From Saccharicrinis sp050296935 (GTDB lineage Bacteria > Bacteroidota > Bacteroidia > Bacteroidales > Marinilabiliaceae), in contig JBNKRV010000203.1 in the NCBI GenBank assembly GCA_050296935.1, forward strand, positions 1 through 64,000: 64,000 bases of DNA. The letters are read 5' to 3'. A program made the translations under genes and the position numbers. Every line of letters starts with the position of its first letter. Position 1 is the first letter of the stretch. Shown one piece after another: positions 46,420 to 56,266 of this stretch. The notes beneath the pieces were generated by a model, which ran no database searches, was not told the origin of the DNA, and saw nothing but the letters and a program-made list of their open reading frames with translations.

Positions 46420-48612
46420 ATGATAAAAAACTTCCCTCATTTTAAGCAGTTGGACACAATGGACTGTGGCCCAACATGCTTACAAATGATAGCAAAATAT
46501 TATGGTCGCAACTATTACTTAACAACTCTGAGAAAAAAGTGCAATATTTCTCATGAAGGAGTATCGTTATTAGGAATTAGTGAAGCAGCAGAAAGTATTG
46601 GTTTCAGATCAATGGGTGTTAGAGTTACCTACGACCAATTGGTAGAAGAACAGGCTGTACCTTTTATTGCTCATTGGAGTCAGGAACACTTTGTTGTTGT
46701 CTATAAAATTACAAAAGATAAAGCATGGGTATCAGATCCGGTACATGGTAAAATCACTTATACCAAAGATGATTTTATTAAACAATGGGCATCAACGGAA
46801 ATTGGTGGTGAAAAATTTGGTATCTGTTTGCTGTTAGAAACAACGCCGGATTTATTTAATATTGATGATGAAAAACCGGATAAAACTGGTTTTTTATTCT
46901 TGTTTAAATATTTAAAACCTCATAAAAAGTTTATTATTCAACTTGCATTGGGGCTATTAATTGGTAGTTTAATTCAATTGGTATTTCCTTTTTTAACTCA
47001 AGCAGTAGTTGATGTAGGAATAAATACACGCAATATTGGTTTTATTTATTTAATTCTGGCTGCACAAGGCATGCTTTTTCTTAGTCAGATAAGTGTTGAA
47101 TTTATTCGATCTTGGATTATGCTGCATGTAAGCACCCGGATTAATATTTCTTTAATCAGTGATTTTTTGGTAAAGCTAATGAAGCTTCCTATTCGTTTTT
47201 TTGATACAAAAATGACAGGTGATATAATCCAACGAATTGAAGATCACTCTCGAATAGAAAGTTTTTTAACTGGTAAAATGTTATCTGTACTTTTCTCAAT
47301 GGTTAATCTTTTACTTTTTGGTATAGTATTAATTTATTACAACTCTACTATTTTTCTGGTATTCTTAACAGGAAGTGTTTTATACTTTTCTTGGGTATAT
47401 CTTTTTATGAAAAAACGAAGAGATATAGACTATAAGAGGTTTGCACAAATGTCAGCAGAACAAAGCAAGCTCTACCAGATGATAAACGGGATGCAAGAAA
47501 TAAAACTTAATAATTGCGAAAAACAAAAACGTTGGGAGTGGGAACGCATACAGGCTAGCTTATTTAGGGTTAATGTACAAAGTTTATCACTTAGTCAATA
47601 TCAGCGATTGGGAGGTTTCTTTTTTAACCAAACCAAAAATATCATTATCACCATTATGACAGCTATGTTGGTGGTTCAAGGTAAAATGACTCTGGGTATG
47701 ATGCTATCTGTACAATATATTCTTGGTCAACTAAATAGTCCCATAGAACAAATGATCACTTTTATACATTCTGCACAGGATGCAAAAATTAGTTTAGAGC
47801 GATTAGGTGAAATTCATAATAAAGAAGATGAAGTTAATTTAGATGCAGAGCCATTAAGTGACTTACCCATTAAAAAGGATTTAAATATAAACAAACTTAC
47901 ATTTCAGTACGAAGGCCCGCGTTCACCAAAAGTCATTAATGACATTACCTTAAAAATACCTGAAAAAAAAATTACAGCCATTGTAGGAACAAGCGGAAGT
48001 GGTAAAACTACATTAATAAAAATGCTACTTGGATTTTATGAACCCATAGAAGGAGAAATAAAAGTTGGAGAAACAAATCTTCGAAACTTTAATCAAGGAT
48101 GGTGGCGAAGTAAGTGTGGAGTAGTAATGCAAGATGGCTATGTTTTTTCTGACTCTATAGCCAATAATATTGCAGTTAGTGATGAGATAATTGATAAAGA
48201 AAAGTTGCTGTATGCAGTTAAAATCGCAAACATACAAGAGTACATTGAAAATTTACCTTTAGGGTATAACACAAAAATAGGACAAGAAGGAGTTGGTTTA
48301 AGTCAAGGACAAAAGCAACGTATTTTAATAGCCCGTGCCGTTTATAAAGATCCGGAATACATCTTTTTAGATGAAGCAACTAATGCTTTAGATGCAAATA
48401 ATGAAAAAGTAATTATGGAAAATCTAAATCAGTTTTTCAGAGGGCGTACCGTTATAATTGTTGCACATAGATTAAGCACTGTGAGAAATGCAGACCAAAT
48501 ATTAGTAATTGAAAAAGGTAAAATTTCAGAAACTGGAACACATCCTGAACTGGTAGATAAATCCGGGGCATATTTTAACCTTGTAAAAAACCAATTAGAA
48601 CTGGGAGGTTAA
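46420..48612 (+). CDS. Peptidase-containing ABC exporter (LanT type, C39)
   Basis: A 730-residue bacteriocin exporter. The N-terminal C39 cysteine peptidase (residues 1 to about 135) has catalytic Cys16 in MDCGPTCL, His in HWSQEHFVVV and Asp in DPVHGK; it cuts the leader after Gly-Gly. The membrane domain is about 165-450. The ATPase domain has GTSGSGKTTL, LSQGQKQRI and YIFLDEATNALD. It acts in the inner membrane with the HlyD-type adaptor that starts right at its stop codon. Confidence 0.92.
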   Translation: MIKNFPHFKQLDTMDCGPTCLQMIAKYYGRNYYLTTLRKKCNISHEGVSLLGISEAAESIGFRSMGVRVTYDQLVEEQAVPFIAHWSQEHFVVVYKITKDKAWVSDPVHGKITYTKDDFIKQWASTEIGGEKFGICLLLETTPDLFNIDDEKPDKTGFLFLFKYLKPHKKFIIQLALGLLIGSLIQLVFPFLTQAVVDVGINTRNIGFIYLILAAQGMLFLSQISVEFIRSWIMLHVSTRINISLISDFLVKLMKLPIRFFDTKMTGDIIQRIEDHSRIESFLTGKMLSVLFSMVNLLLFGIVLIYYNSTIFLVFLTGSVLYFSWVYLFMKKRRDIDYKRFAQMSAEQSKLYQMINGMQEIKLNNCEKQKRWEWERIQASLFRVNVQSLSLSQYQRLGGFFFNQTKNIIITIMTAMLVVQGKMTLGMMLSVQYILGQLNSPIEQMITFIHSAQDAKISLERLGEIHNKEDEVNLDAEPLSDLPIKKDLNINKLTFQYEGPRSPKVINDITLKIPEKKITAIVGTSGSGKTTLIKMLLGFYEPIEGEIKVGETNLRNFNQGWWRSKCGVVMQDGYVFSDSIANNIAVSDEIIDKEKLLYAVKIANIQEYIENLPLGYNTKIGQEGVGLSQGQKQRILIARAVYKDPEYIFLDEATNALDANNEKVIMENLNQFFRGRTVIIVAHRLSTVRNADQILVIEKGKISETGTHPELVDKSGAYFNLVKNQLELGG

Positions 48613-49955
48613 TGTATAAACTCACCTCTATGTTTTATGCAATACTTAATTCAATGGATATAAGAAAACAAGTGAAATTTACACAAGAAGAAATCAACAG
48701 AGTAAATTTGCGAAGTACAGAAGTAAATGACATTTTAGGACATATTCCCAGTAGAATAATTCGCTACGGAATTAGTTCAATTGCGATAATACTTTTTCTT
48801 GCACTTGGTTTTAGTTTCTTTTTTAAATATCCGGACATAATCAATGGTAATTTTTATTTGCAATCTGCCAATGCTCCAGCTTTCATGCTGGCAAGATCGA
48901 CAGGAAAAATACAGTCGCTACTAGTAAAAGATAAAGATGAGGTTATTAAAGGTCAACTACTTGCAACAATTGAAAACTCTACATCTTTTGAAGCATACAA
49001 AAAGCTTTTATTTACTATTAATAATATTGAAAATGAGCCACTAATTAGCATACCCAATCTTGGAGAGCTGCAAGCATCCTATTCTAATTATACCAAAGCG
49101 TATAAGGAATTTAGCATGTTTAATCAAATAGATTATCATACAGTAAAAATAAATTCACTAAAACAACAAAAAACGGAATTAGAACAAAACATTAAACTGC
49201 AAGAATCTCAGGTAGCTTCATCAACCCAAAAAATGGCATTGTCAATTAAGAGATTTAAGAGAGATTCCTTACTATATGTAGACAATACAATACCTGCTGT
49301 AGAATATGAAAAAGCATCTCAAGCATTACTAGAGCAAAAAATGTCATTAACAAATAGTAAAATTCAATTATCAAATTCAAAAAGCAGTCTTTCATCTTTA
49401 GATCAACAAATATTAGAACTTAACTTAAACTCACAACAACAAAACAACAGTTTAAAAGTCAATTTAGAATCTGCTTATAATATGCTTATTGGCAGCATAA
49501 ACACATGGGAGGACAAATACTGTTTAAAAAGCCCCATTAATGGCAGAGTCTCTTTTTCAGAAATTTGGGAAGTAAACCAAAATATAAGGAGTGGTCAGTT
49601 AGTAATGAGTATTTTACCCAAACAAGCATCAAGAATTATTGCAAAGATAATTATACCAATAGATAGAGCTGGTAAAATTAAACCCGGACAAGAAGTAAAT
49701 TTAAAACTATACGATTATCCATTCAGAGAATTTGGAATGATAGTATCAAAACTTAATTCAATTTCAGAGGTGCCGGATTCAGCCTATATAGGAACAATCT
49801 TTTTAAATGATTCGTTAATAACCAATTATAACAGGTATTTGCCATTTAAGCAAAATATGCAAGGTAAAGCTGAAATAATTACAGAGGATATAACTTTAGC
49901 AGAAAGGTTAATAACACCAATCAGAGATATTATAAAAAGCCATGTATCTCTATAA
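48612..49955 (+). CDS. HlyD-family membrane-fusion adaptor for the lanthipeptide exporter
   Basis: A 447-residue adaptor. One membrane segment lies at about residues 54-72 (IRYGISSIAIILFLALGF). A lipoyl-like half motif follows, a long coiled coil spans about 160-290, and a beta domain with CLKSPINGRVSF comes after it. It shares one base with the exporter stop codon. It should link the ABC exporter to an outer-membrane channel, which is not encoded nearby, so a chromosomal TolC is expected. It is the last gene of the lanthipeptide cluster. Confidence 0.88.
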   Translation: MYKLTSMFYAILNSMDIRKQVKFTQEEINRVNLRSTEVNDILGHIPSRIIRYGISSIAIILFLALGFSFFFKYPDIINGNFYLQSANAPAFMLARSTGKIQSLLVKDKDEVIKGQLLATIENSTSFEAYKKLLFTINNIENEPLISIPNLGELQASYSNYTKAYKEFSMFNQIDYHTVKINSLKQQKTELEQNIKLQESQVASSTQKMALSIKRFKRDSLLYVDNTIPAVEYEKASQALLEQKMSLTNSKIQLSNSKSSLSSLDQQILELNLNSQQQNNSLKVNLESAYNMLIGSINTWEDKYCLKSPINGRVSFSEIWEVNQNIRSGQLVMSILPKQASRIIAKIIIPIDRAGKIKPGQEVNLKLYDYPFREFGMIVSKLNSISEVPDSAYIGTIFLNDSLITNYNRYLPFKQNMQGKAEIITEDITLAERLITPIRDIIKSHVSL

Positions 49956-50050
49956 AAAAAAATCCGTTAAAGAAACATCAATTTCAACCAAGTAAAATTA
50001 ATTACTTACAACAAACCACATTTAACAACATTCACTATTAGCCCTCCCAT

Positions 50051-52765
50051 ATGTTTGTTTCCATTATGGAAGCAAGCACCAAGAAAATATTAGGCACATT
50101 AGCAGTTGTAGCAGCGGTTGGCGGAGGCTTTTACCTGATTAAGAAAGGTAAAAAGATTCTCTCAGGTGCAAAGATGAATTTTGCGCTATTGGGATTCCGT
50201 ATACACAAAATGAATTTGCAGGAAGTCCAATTTGCTGTAAAGCTACGCTGTTACAATCCGACAAAAGCACCCATCACACTAGCTGTTAATCAGGTTGTAG
50301 CCAACTACAAAGGTTCGGCAATTGCATATTCCACACCAGATATTAAAGGACTAACCATTGAAGCAGGCTCAACACAAGAACCTGAAATACTGTTTCAAGT
50401 ACCTTACCTAAACCTTATTGGCAAAGGACTATCAGCAGCACTACTTCAAGATACCGATCAACTCAAAGCAGACATGAGCTTTACCCTTTCGCTAAGCATT
50501 AATGGCGAGAATATCACTACTACACAGAACCTAAAAGACGGAAACCATACCGCAGGGTTCGGTTCACTTAATACCATTGAAAATAAAACCATAACAAGGC
50601 AAGATATGAACGGATTAGCATTGGGCGCATTGGGCATTGTGTCCGGCCCACGAAATACACAGGACGGCAGTAAATACAACCACCTGATAAAAAAAGCATC
50701 CGGCACAGATGTATTTATAAAAAACGGCAATGTATTAGAAACCGTTGAAAGCTGCATTGACATTATAGCAGAACACTTTCGTGAAGTTGAAGAACTAGCC
50801 TCAATGCTAAAAGCGGATACCGTAAAAGCAAGCTGCAAAAATATCTTTGATTTTTCATACAAATATCTGCAATATCACAAAGACGAAGAAGGTACAGAGC
50901 AGCTTCGTACCCCTGCACGTTCATGGTATGACGGACAAATGAGATACAAACAAAAAGGCATTAGTTCCGCAGGAATTGACTGCGATGATTACAGCATATT
51001 TGTGGGTTCGCTTTTAAAGAATCTGGGCATTCCCTTTAAGCTTCGCATTACTAAATATGACGGGAGGAAAAACTTTCAACATATCTATGTTATTGTTCCT
51101 GCAATAGGTGACTCAGAAGATGAGATTGTGATTGACCCTGTTCTGTCAAAATTCGATTACCAAAAGCCATACAGTTTTGAGAAATCAGATTTTAACATGA
51201 CCCCCGTGCAAGTTGCAGGGTTAAAAGGCATTGACGGCTTAACGGGGTCAAGCTCTTTGGGCTTACCCATTTCTGTATTATCAGGTGTTGATTTGGCAGG
51301 AGGTCAACAGGTACAAGCAGGGCATGAAGAATTAATTGCCATTGTCTCAGGCGTTGACTTTGATGATGCTATCAACGGATTAGGTGATGCAGAAGATGCC
51401 ACCTATAATTATTTAGTCCGGACTCGAAATTTCCTTTTAAGGAATAAGGAAAACAGGGATAAAATGGCGCACATCCAAAATCCTGATCAATTCATTTCCA
51501 TGTTGGAACAGGCTATTAAATTCTGGAACTCACCACAACGGGACAAGGTACTTGCTAAACTGGAAAGCATTGAATCCAAGCTTACACAAAACGGACTGAT
51601 AAAATATGATATTGATGCCATTGAGGGATTAGCCGAATTGGATGATCATGACGAAGAAATTGACGGACTAAACGGTAATAGAGGATTAGGAGGATTCTTT
51701 AAATCCCTAAAACGATTAGGCAGAAAAATTGGCAGGGGTATAAAGAAGGTTGCCAAAAAAGTTGGAAAAGTTGCCAAGAAAGTAGCCAAAGCCATCGTTC
51801 GTTTTAATCCTCTTACCATTGCGATACGTAACGGACTGCTGGTAGGATTACGATTAAATATGTTTGGTATAGCCAAAAAACTTCAATACGCCTATCTACC
51901 CGATCATTTAGCATCAAAATATAATATTGATGCAAAGAAACTAAAGGACTTAAAGAAGCGTCACGGAAGAGTGCGTAAGCTATTTAGAGGATTACAAGGA
52001 AAAGAAAAGAACCTGAAAAAAGCAATATTAAAAGGCGCAAAGCAAAAAAGTCGTGATTTCTCATTGAGAGGAGTCGATAATCTATTCATTGACTTGCAGG
52101 GATTAGAAGCTATCGGAGAACTTGGTGAATTAGGACAAATAGGCGCAGTTGCTACAGCAGCATCGGTTGGTGCAGCATCAGGAGTGTTGGCAAAGATTAA
52201 GAATTGGTTGAAACCTGTTAAAAATATATTCTCAAAGGTTAAAAGCAATTTCAGCAAGGCAAAAGAAATCAAAAACACAGTAACGCAGTATATATCTCCC
52301 AAGCCGAGCCAACCGATGCAAAAAGCAAGTAACTATATTCCACCAAGAACCAACAGCTACACACCAAAACCAGTTGTAAAAACAAGTGCATATACACCAA
52401 AACACGTTGCGCAGCCAACCATGATTACCCCACTTGCACCAACTTATGCACCCATATCTGTATCTACATACGCATCAAAATCTACAACACCGTATTTACC
52501 CAAATCAATAATGCCATATACACCAACATCATTATCACCATATGTACCATCTCCTGAATCAAAAAAAAATATAAAGAATGCTGTTCCTGTAAAAAAAGGA
52601 ATGAGCAAAGGGGCAAAAATAGGAATCGGAATTGGCGCATTGGCATTAATAGGTACGGGAGCATACTTTGCATTCCGAAAAAAAGAAAACACTCCGGCAA
52701 AGAGAAGATCATCCAATAGGAAATCAACAAAAAAGGAAGATTTAGGACGCATAGAATTAAAATAA
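50051..52765 (+). CDS. Large membrane-anchored protein with LEA-like and transglutaminase-like domains (virion-like)
   Basis: A 904-residue multidomain protein. A hydrophobic segment lies near residues 11-30. A LEA-14/WHy-like beta sandwich follows at about 40-150. A transglutaminase-like fold spans about 235-375, with a plausible triad Cys311 (GIDCDDYS), His344 (FQHIYVIV) and Asp362 (IDPV). Then comes a lysine-rich stretch (about 555-580, IGRGIKKVAKKVGKVAKKV) and an amphipathic region. Near 755-840 is a Pro/Tyr/Thr-rich repeat (YTPK/YIPP/YLPK units), and near 860-880 a second membrane segment, GIGIGALALIGTGAYFAF, with a basic tail. It opens a run of co-directional genes of virion-like character. 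I know no named family with this layout; peptidoglycan or protein cross-link processing during entry or assembly is a guess. A second ATG five codons in is possible. Confidence 0.6.
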   Translation: MFVSIMEASTKKILGTLAVVAAVGGGFYLIKKGKKILSGAKMNFALLGFRIHKMNLQEVQFAVKLRCYNPTKAPITLAVNQVVANYKGSAIAYSTPDIKGLTIEAGSTQEPEILFQVPYLNLIGKGLSAALLQDTDQLKADMSFTLSLSINGENITTTQNLKDGNHTAGFGSLNTIENKTITRQDMNGLALGALGIVSGPRNTQDGSKYNHLIKKASGTDVFIKNGNVLETVESCIDIIAEHFREVEELASMLKADTVKASCKNIFDFSYKYLQYHKDEEGTEQLRTPARSWYDGQMRYKQKGISSAGIDCDDYSIFVGSLLKNLGIPFKLRITKYDGRKNFQHIYVIVPAIGDSEDEIVIDPVLSKFDYQKPYSFEKSDFNMTPVQVAGLKGIDGLTGSSSLGLPISVLSGVDLAGGQQVQAGHEELIAIVSGVDFDDAINGLGDAEDATYNYLVRTRNFLLRNKENRDKMAHIQNPDQFISMLEQAIKFWNSPQRDKVLAKLESIESKLTQNGLIKYDIDAIEGLAELDDHDEEIDGLNGNRGLGGFFKSLKRLGRKIGRGIKKVAKKVGKVAKKVAKAIVRFNPLTIAIRNGLLVGLRLNMFGIAKKLQYAYLPDHLASKYNIDAKKLKDLKKRHGRVRKLFRGLQGKEKNLKKAILKGAKQKSRDFSLRGVDNLFIDLQGLEAIGELGELGQIGAVATAASVGAASGVLAKIKNWLKPVKNIFSKVKSNFSKAKEIKNTVTQYISPKPSQPMQKASNYIPPRTNSYTPKPVVKTSAYTPKHVAQPTMITPLAPTYAPISVSTYASKSTTPYLPKSIMPYTPTSLSPYVPSPESKKNIKNAVPVKKGMSKGAKIGIGIGALALIGTGAYFAFRKKENTPAKRRSSNRKSTKKEDLGRIELK

Positions 52766-52817
52766 AGACAAGAAACATCTTGTCACCATCAATAAATAAT
52801 CATTAAATATTAAGAAC

Positions 52818-53498
52818 ATGGCAGTTAAAAAAACAACGTCAAGAACCAGGAGAAGAACCAACTCCACGGGTACAAAAATTGACTTTATGAAAGCCACCAA
52901 CAACATAGGCAAGCCCATTGCTGCCGTAGCAGGGTTTGCTGTTGGAAAATACGCATTAAAGAAACTCCAAAAAAGCAGCACGGTGAGCGGATTGCTTGGC
53001 AACGACATGAAAGGCTATATCGTTCCGTTAGGTGTTACGATGGGCGGTTTAGTATGCCAACAATTCACTAAAAACGAGTACATCAAAATGGGCTTATACG
53101 GTTTGGCAGGTGCAGGAGTTGAGGCGACCATTAAAAAAGCTACAGGCAAAACCATTCTTCAGGGACTAACAGGTTTAATGGGCGAAGATGACATCATTGA
53201 TGTGGATTACGAAGAAGTAGAGGGCTTACGAGCTTTAAACCCGATCACTCAGGCACTCCCGGCAGCAGATATTGACATAGAGAGAGAAATAGAAGCATCT
53301 GTCTCAGGTGCAGCAGAGGATTACTCTATGAGTGACGACCCGATGGGCAGTGTAGTATCTGACTATTCAATGAGTGATGACCCCATGGGGAATTCTGACT
53401 ATTCTAACAATGACGACACTCAAATAGGTAAGATTAAGGACATTGACCCCGATAGCATGGATTACGACATCTTTTCGGGTGATATGATGGAATCTTAA
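52818..53498 (+). CDS. Membrane-associated small protein with basic N-terminus and acidic repeat tail
   Basis: A 226-residue protein I do not recognise. The first 18 residues are basic (KKTTSRTRRRTNS). Three glycine-rich hydrophobic segments follow (about residues 33-50, 72-88 and 96-110). The C-terminal 65 residues are acidic with two copies of DYSMSDDPMG. Basic arm, membrane segments and acidic tail recall small inner-membrane virion proteins, but this is inference. It lies 52 bp after the 904-residue gene. Confidence 0.55.
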   Translation: MAVKKTTSRTRRRTNSTGTKIDFMKATNNIGKPIAAVAGFAVGKYALKKLQKSSTVSGLLGNDMKGYIVPLGVTMGGLVCQQFTKNEYIKMGLYGLAGAGVEATIKKATGKTILQGLTGLMGEDDIIDVDYEEVEGLRALNPITQALPAADIDIEREIEASVSGAAEDYSMSDDPMGSVVSDYSMSDDPMGNSDYSNNDDTQIGKIKDIDPDSMDYDIFSGDMMES

Positions 53499-53656
53499 TG
53501 AGGCTGAGGGCGAAGAGCAGAGAGCAAAGGGCAAAGTGCTGAGAGATAAGTTTAACACAGAAAATAAATCAATAATAATTACGGCGAAGTAAATGGTTTC
53601 AAGAGCAAGCGCAACGCAGTTTTTGAAAGATTTTATCCGCCACAAAAACAAAGATC

Positions 53657-54502
53657 ATGGCAGATATAAATGAGCAAAATGATTTGTACCCTTTAATGGA
53701 AGATATTGAAGGTTTAGAAGAAGCAATTCTTGACAAGGAAGAAGATTCCCTTGATAAAGAAGACGATCAAGATGATGCAACGGAAGGCATCGGAGAACTG
53801 GGACGTTCGAGACGTAGAAGAAGGCGCAGAAGCCGAAGAGGTCGCAGACGTAGCTTTCGCAGACGAGCCGTTCGCAGATCGTACAATGCAGGACAAAGAA
53901 GTACTGCTGTAAAAACAGGGCTAACCACGCAATTGACTTCAAAAGGACAGTTTGAATTGCGCAGACAGCAACTTCCGGCTGAAATTCAAAAGGCATTGAA
54001 AGATGCACGAATGCAAACCGTTGATACAGCAATCTATACCATTAAATCGGTTAAAGATAAATCTGATATTGATTTGATGGAAGCATCGGATGACAAAAAA
54101 GCCGGACGTACCAACTTAAACCGAGCGCAGTTAGATTCCGGTAAGTATTTTCTATTAACAGATATTGTACTTGAATACGCTCACGGAGCATCGGAAGATG
54201 ATAACGACCCGGCAGATTTTGCATTTGGTCAGTTTGCACTTCCTGCACAAATCCTGAACGGAACATTTGAAATGACTTTGGGAACAAAAGTTATTCTTCC
54301 TGAAATATCATGTGCCGTATTTGATGACAGTGATACAACCAAGCGTAAGTTTCAATACAAACTGGCTAACCCCAAATGGTTAAAACCGAGTATGGACATC
54401 ACACCAAAATTGAACATGCCAAAGGCTATCAATAACAGCGATAAGGTATTCCATCCGGCAGTTAAGATTACGCTCTTGGGAACAATCACAGAAAAAGCCT
54501 AA
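53657..54502 (+). CDS. Candidate major structural (capsid-like) protein with arginine-rich arm
   Basis: A 281-residue protein of unknown family. Residues 1-45 are acidic. Residues 50-74 hold a dense arginine tract (about 17 Arg) of the type seen in nucleic-acid-binding capsid arms. The rest, from about 85, is rich in predicted beta strands (KYFLLTDIVLEYAHG, then NGTFEMTLGTKVILPEISCAVFDD and FHPAVKITLLGTIT), which suits a jelly-roll. A strong GC-rich terminator directly follows, so this gene can be made in excess, as for a major capsid protein. A structural role is inferred from composition, place and neighbours; a DNA-condensing or scaffold protein is the alternative. Confidence 0.5.
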   Translation: MADINEQNDLYPLMEDIEGLEEAILDKEEDSLDKEDDQDDATEGIGELGRSRRRRRRRSRRGRRRSFRRRAVRRSYNAGQRSTAVKTGLTTQLTSKGQFELRRQQLPAEIQKALKDARMQTVDTAIYTIKSVKDKSDIDLMEASDDKKAGRTNLNRAQLDSGKYFLLTDIVLEYAHGASEDDNDPADFAFGQFALPAQILNGTFEMTLGTKVILPEISCAVFDDSDTTKRKFQYKLANPKWLKPSMDITPKLNMPKAINNSDKVFHPAVKITLLGTITEKA

Positions 54503-54530
54503 AAATTAGGGAATATCATAGTCGTAAGTT

Positions 54531-54565
54531 GGGGCGGATGGAAAATATGCCACCGCCCTTTTACG
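54531..54565 (+). terminator. GC-rich hairpin terminator after the candidate capsid gene
   Basis: GGGCGG pairs with CCGCCC across a 15-base loop (about 54533-54560) and is followed by TTTTA. It lies 30 bases after the stop of the 281-residue gene and before ATG 54580. That argues against earlier start codons for the next gene. Confidence 0.7.
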
Positions 54566-54579
54566 TAACCTTCACAGCA

Positions 54580-54963
54580 ATGAAAGAACAAGATAACAAC
54601 ATAAAGAAACTACAGGTTGTAAAGTTTGAAGTTAAAAAAGGAGAAACCTTTGAGTTTAACGGCAATACAAAAACAGAGCATGACCGCATTAAAGGAATAT
54701 TCCTGCGATTGTCAAATCAACAAGCCTTATCGGGTGCAACGCTTCGTGTCTGGATTGATGACACCGAAATTATACCGGATGATACAGAAGTTGCTTTGCT
54801 TCATCATAACGATGACATGAGCATTAAAGATGTAGCTTTTCCTGTGGATGAAAAAGCCAAGAACAGCCCTATTCGAATCATATACAAAGACGATAGTGAA
54901 AATCTCGCAACAAAAGACAGTTATCACGTTCGTGTATATCTGCTTGCCGAAGTAAATAAATAA
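54580..54963 (+). CDS. Small beta-rich protein, possible minor structural protein
   Basis: A 127-residue protein without a family I recognise. Its alternating pattern (LQVVKFEVKKGETFEFNG, then RIKGIFLRLSNQQ, GATLRVWIDDTEI and SYHVRVYLLAEV) suggests a small beta sandwich. I chose ATG 54580; upstream ATG 54538 and 54547 lie inside a terminator hairpin. Its position after the candidate capsid gene suggests a penton, spike-base or minor coat role, which is inference only. Confidence 0.55.
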   Translation: MKEQDNNIKKLQVVKFEVKKGETFEFNGNTKTEHDRIKGIFLRLSNQQALSGATLRVWIDDTEIIPDDTEVALLHHNDDMSIKDVAFPVDEKAKNSPIRIIYKDDSENLATKDSYHVRVYLLAEVNK

Positions 54964-54998
54964 CAGTCATCAGCTAACAATAATTCAGTACTCAGGTT

Positions 54999-55832
54999 AT
55001 GAAGAGATATTTTGTTATTACCCATAAGTCAGAAGATAACAACCACATCAATGCACAGGATTTACTCCCTGCATCCTGTAGATTGATAACCGGATTAGCA
55101 GTTATTGCTACAGTTAAAAAACAAACAGAACAGATTGATGTGGAAGAAAAACTATCTTTTCCACAGGCATTGATTGATGATTTATTAAACGATGAACAGA
55201 TTACTGATTTGTTTTATTCCTTTCTGCGCACCAGAACAAGTGAAGAAGAGAGTCGTGATTTCTTTGAAGACAATATTCTCCCTGAGATTATCAGAGTACT
55301 GACCAATGGCATTATTTACCCATGCCTGAATATGGATAAGCAACAGGAATTAAGTGATCATCTTGCCCAAGTATTTAATGAGCAGTTTGTTGATTTTATT
55401 TACAACAAATCCAAGCTGTTTGTGAAAGGACAGGGAATGACAAACCTTGAATTTTCCGATTTCATTGCACGTCAAACCATGATTTTCACCTATCAGTACA
55501 AGGATGAACTGTTTAAAAGAACCATAAAGGCATACAAACAGCCAGAACCTTATGAGTGTGGTAATATTAGCCTGTTAATCAATGGAAATAGTTTCTTGTT
55601 GCGTGATTACATGGTAACGGCAAACAGGAGAATCAAATATCTCAGCAAAGAGATTATTCCCTTTCATGAACCTTTAGAGGTAAACAGTAATGTCTACACC
55701 GTTTTTAAAAGCAATAAGAACAGCGAAGAAAACATCTTGACTATCAGAATTTATATAGAGTACGAAGTACCGCCAAAGAATAAACTGCAATTGTCCAACC
55801 CCAATCAGGAGGAAGTAAACCATGAACACTAG
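54999..55832 (+). CDS. Unknown structural-module protein, 277 residues
   Basis: I do not recognise a family. The middle (about residues 65-190) is helical and acidic. The C-terminal 85 residues are beta-rich: CGNISLLINGNSFLLRDYMV, then FHEPLEVNSNVYTVFKS and NILTIRIYIEYEVPP. It overlaps the next gene by 11 bp. A short stretch with GCTAACA-type intergenic repeats precedes it. It belongs to the same co-directional run as the candidate capsid gene. Confidence 0.55.
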   Translation: MKRYFVITHKSEDNNHINAQDLLPASCRLITGLAVIATVKKQTEQIDVEEKLSFPQALIDDLLNDEQITDLFYSFLRTRTSEEESRDFFEDNILPEIIRVLTNGIIYPCLNMDKQQELSDHLAQVFNEQFVDFIYNKSKLFVKGQGMTNLEFSDFIARQTMIFTYQYKDELFKRTIKAYKQPEPYECGNISLLINGNSFLLRDYMVTANRRIKYLSKEIIPFHEPLEVNSNVYTVFKSNKNSEENILTIRIYIEYEVPPKNKLQLSNPNQEEVNHEH

Positions 55833-56184
55833 TGAGTTATTACACACCATTGCCAAAGATCGCATTGCAGGATTGCGCACCATTGACAGCTATCAGTTGA
55901 AACCGACTGTTATTAGGGTTACAAGTTCCACCATGTCACTTGATCTTAAAAACGACATGTGGATTCTAAACACCAAAGGCTTACCAAGCTCCATTGATGA
56001 ATTGGAAATGATTAGTAGTGATAATGTATTTACAGCTACACCCGAAGAATACGATTTGATGGATGAATACCGCTATCAGGTATTTACTGATTACATAGAC
56101 ATCAAAACCCAAGCTGAGGACTTTAAGCCCTACCGATTGGAATTTGTAAAGATTATTCCCCACCGAAACCCACAAAAAGAGTGA
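55822..56184 (+). CDS. Unknown small protein of the structural module, 120 residues
   Basis: A 120-residue acidic protein with no family I can name. It overlaps the previous gene by 11 bp, so the two are translationally coupled and probably interact. Predicted strands alternate with short helices (KPTVIRVTSSTMSLDLKNDMW, then YRLEFVKIIPHR). No signal peptide or membrane segment. Confidence 0.5.
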   Translation: MNTSELLHTIAKDRIAGLRTIDSYQLKPTVIRVTSSTMSLDLKNDMWILNTKGLPSSIDELEMISSDNVFTATPEEYDLMDEYRYQVFTDYIDIKTQAEDFKPYRLEFVKIIPHRNPQKE

Positions 56185-56266
56185 ATAAAAGAATTAAAAA
56201 CACCAACATCTAAAGCTGTAAATCATCTTGATACTTGATACTTACTACTTGATACTATAGAAAACC

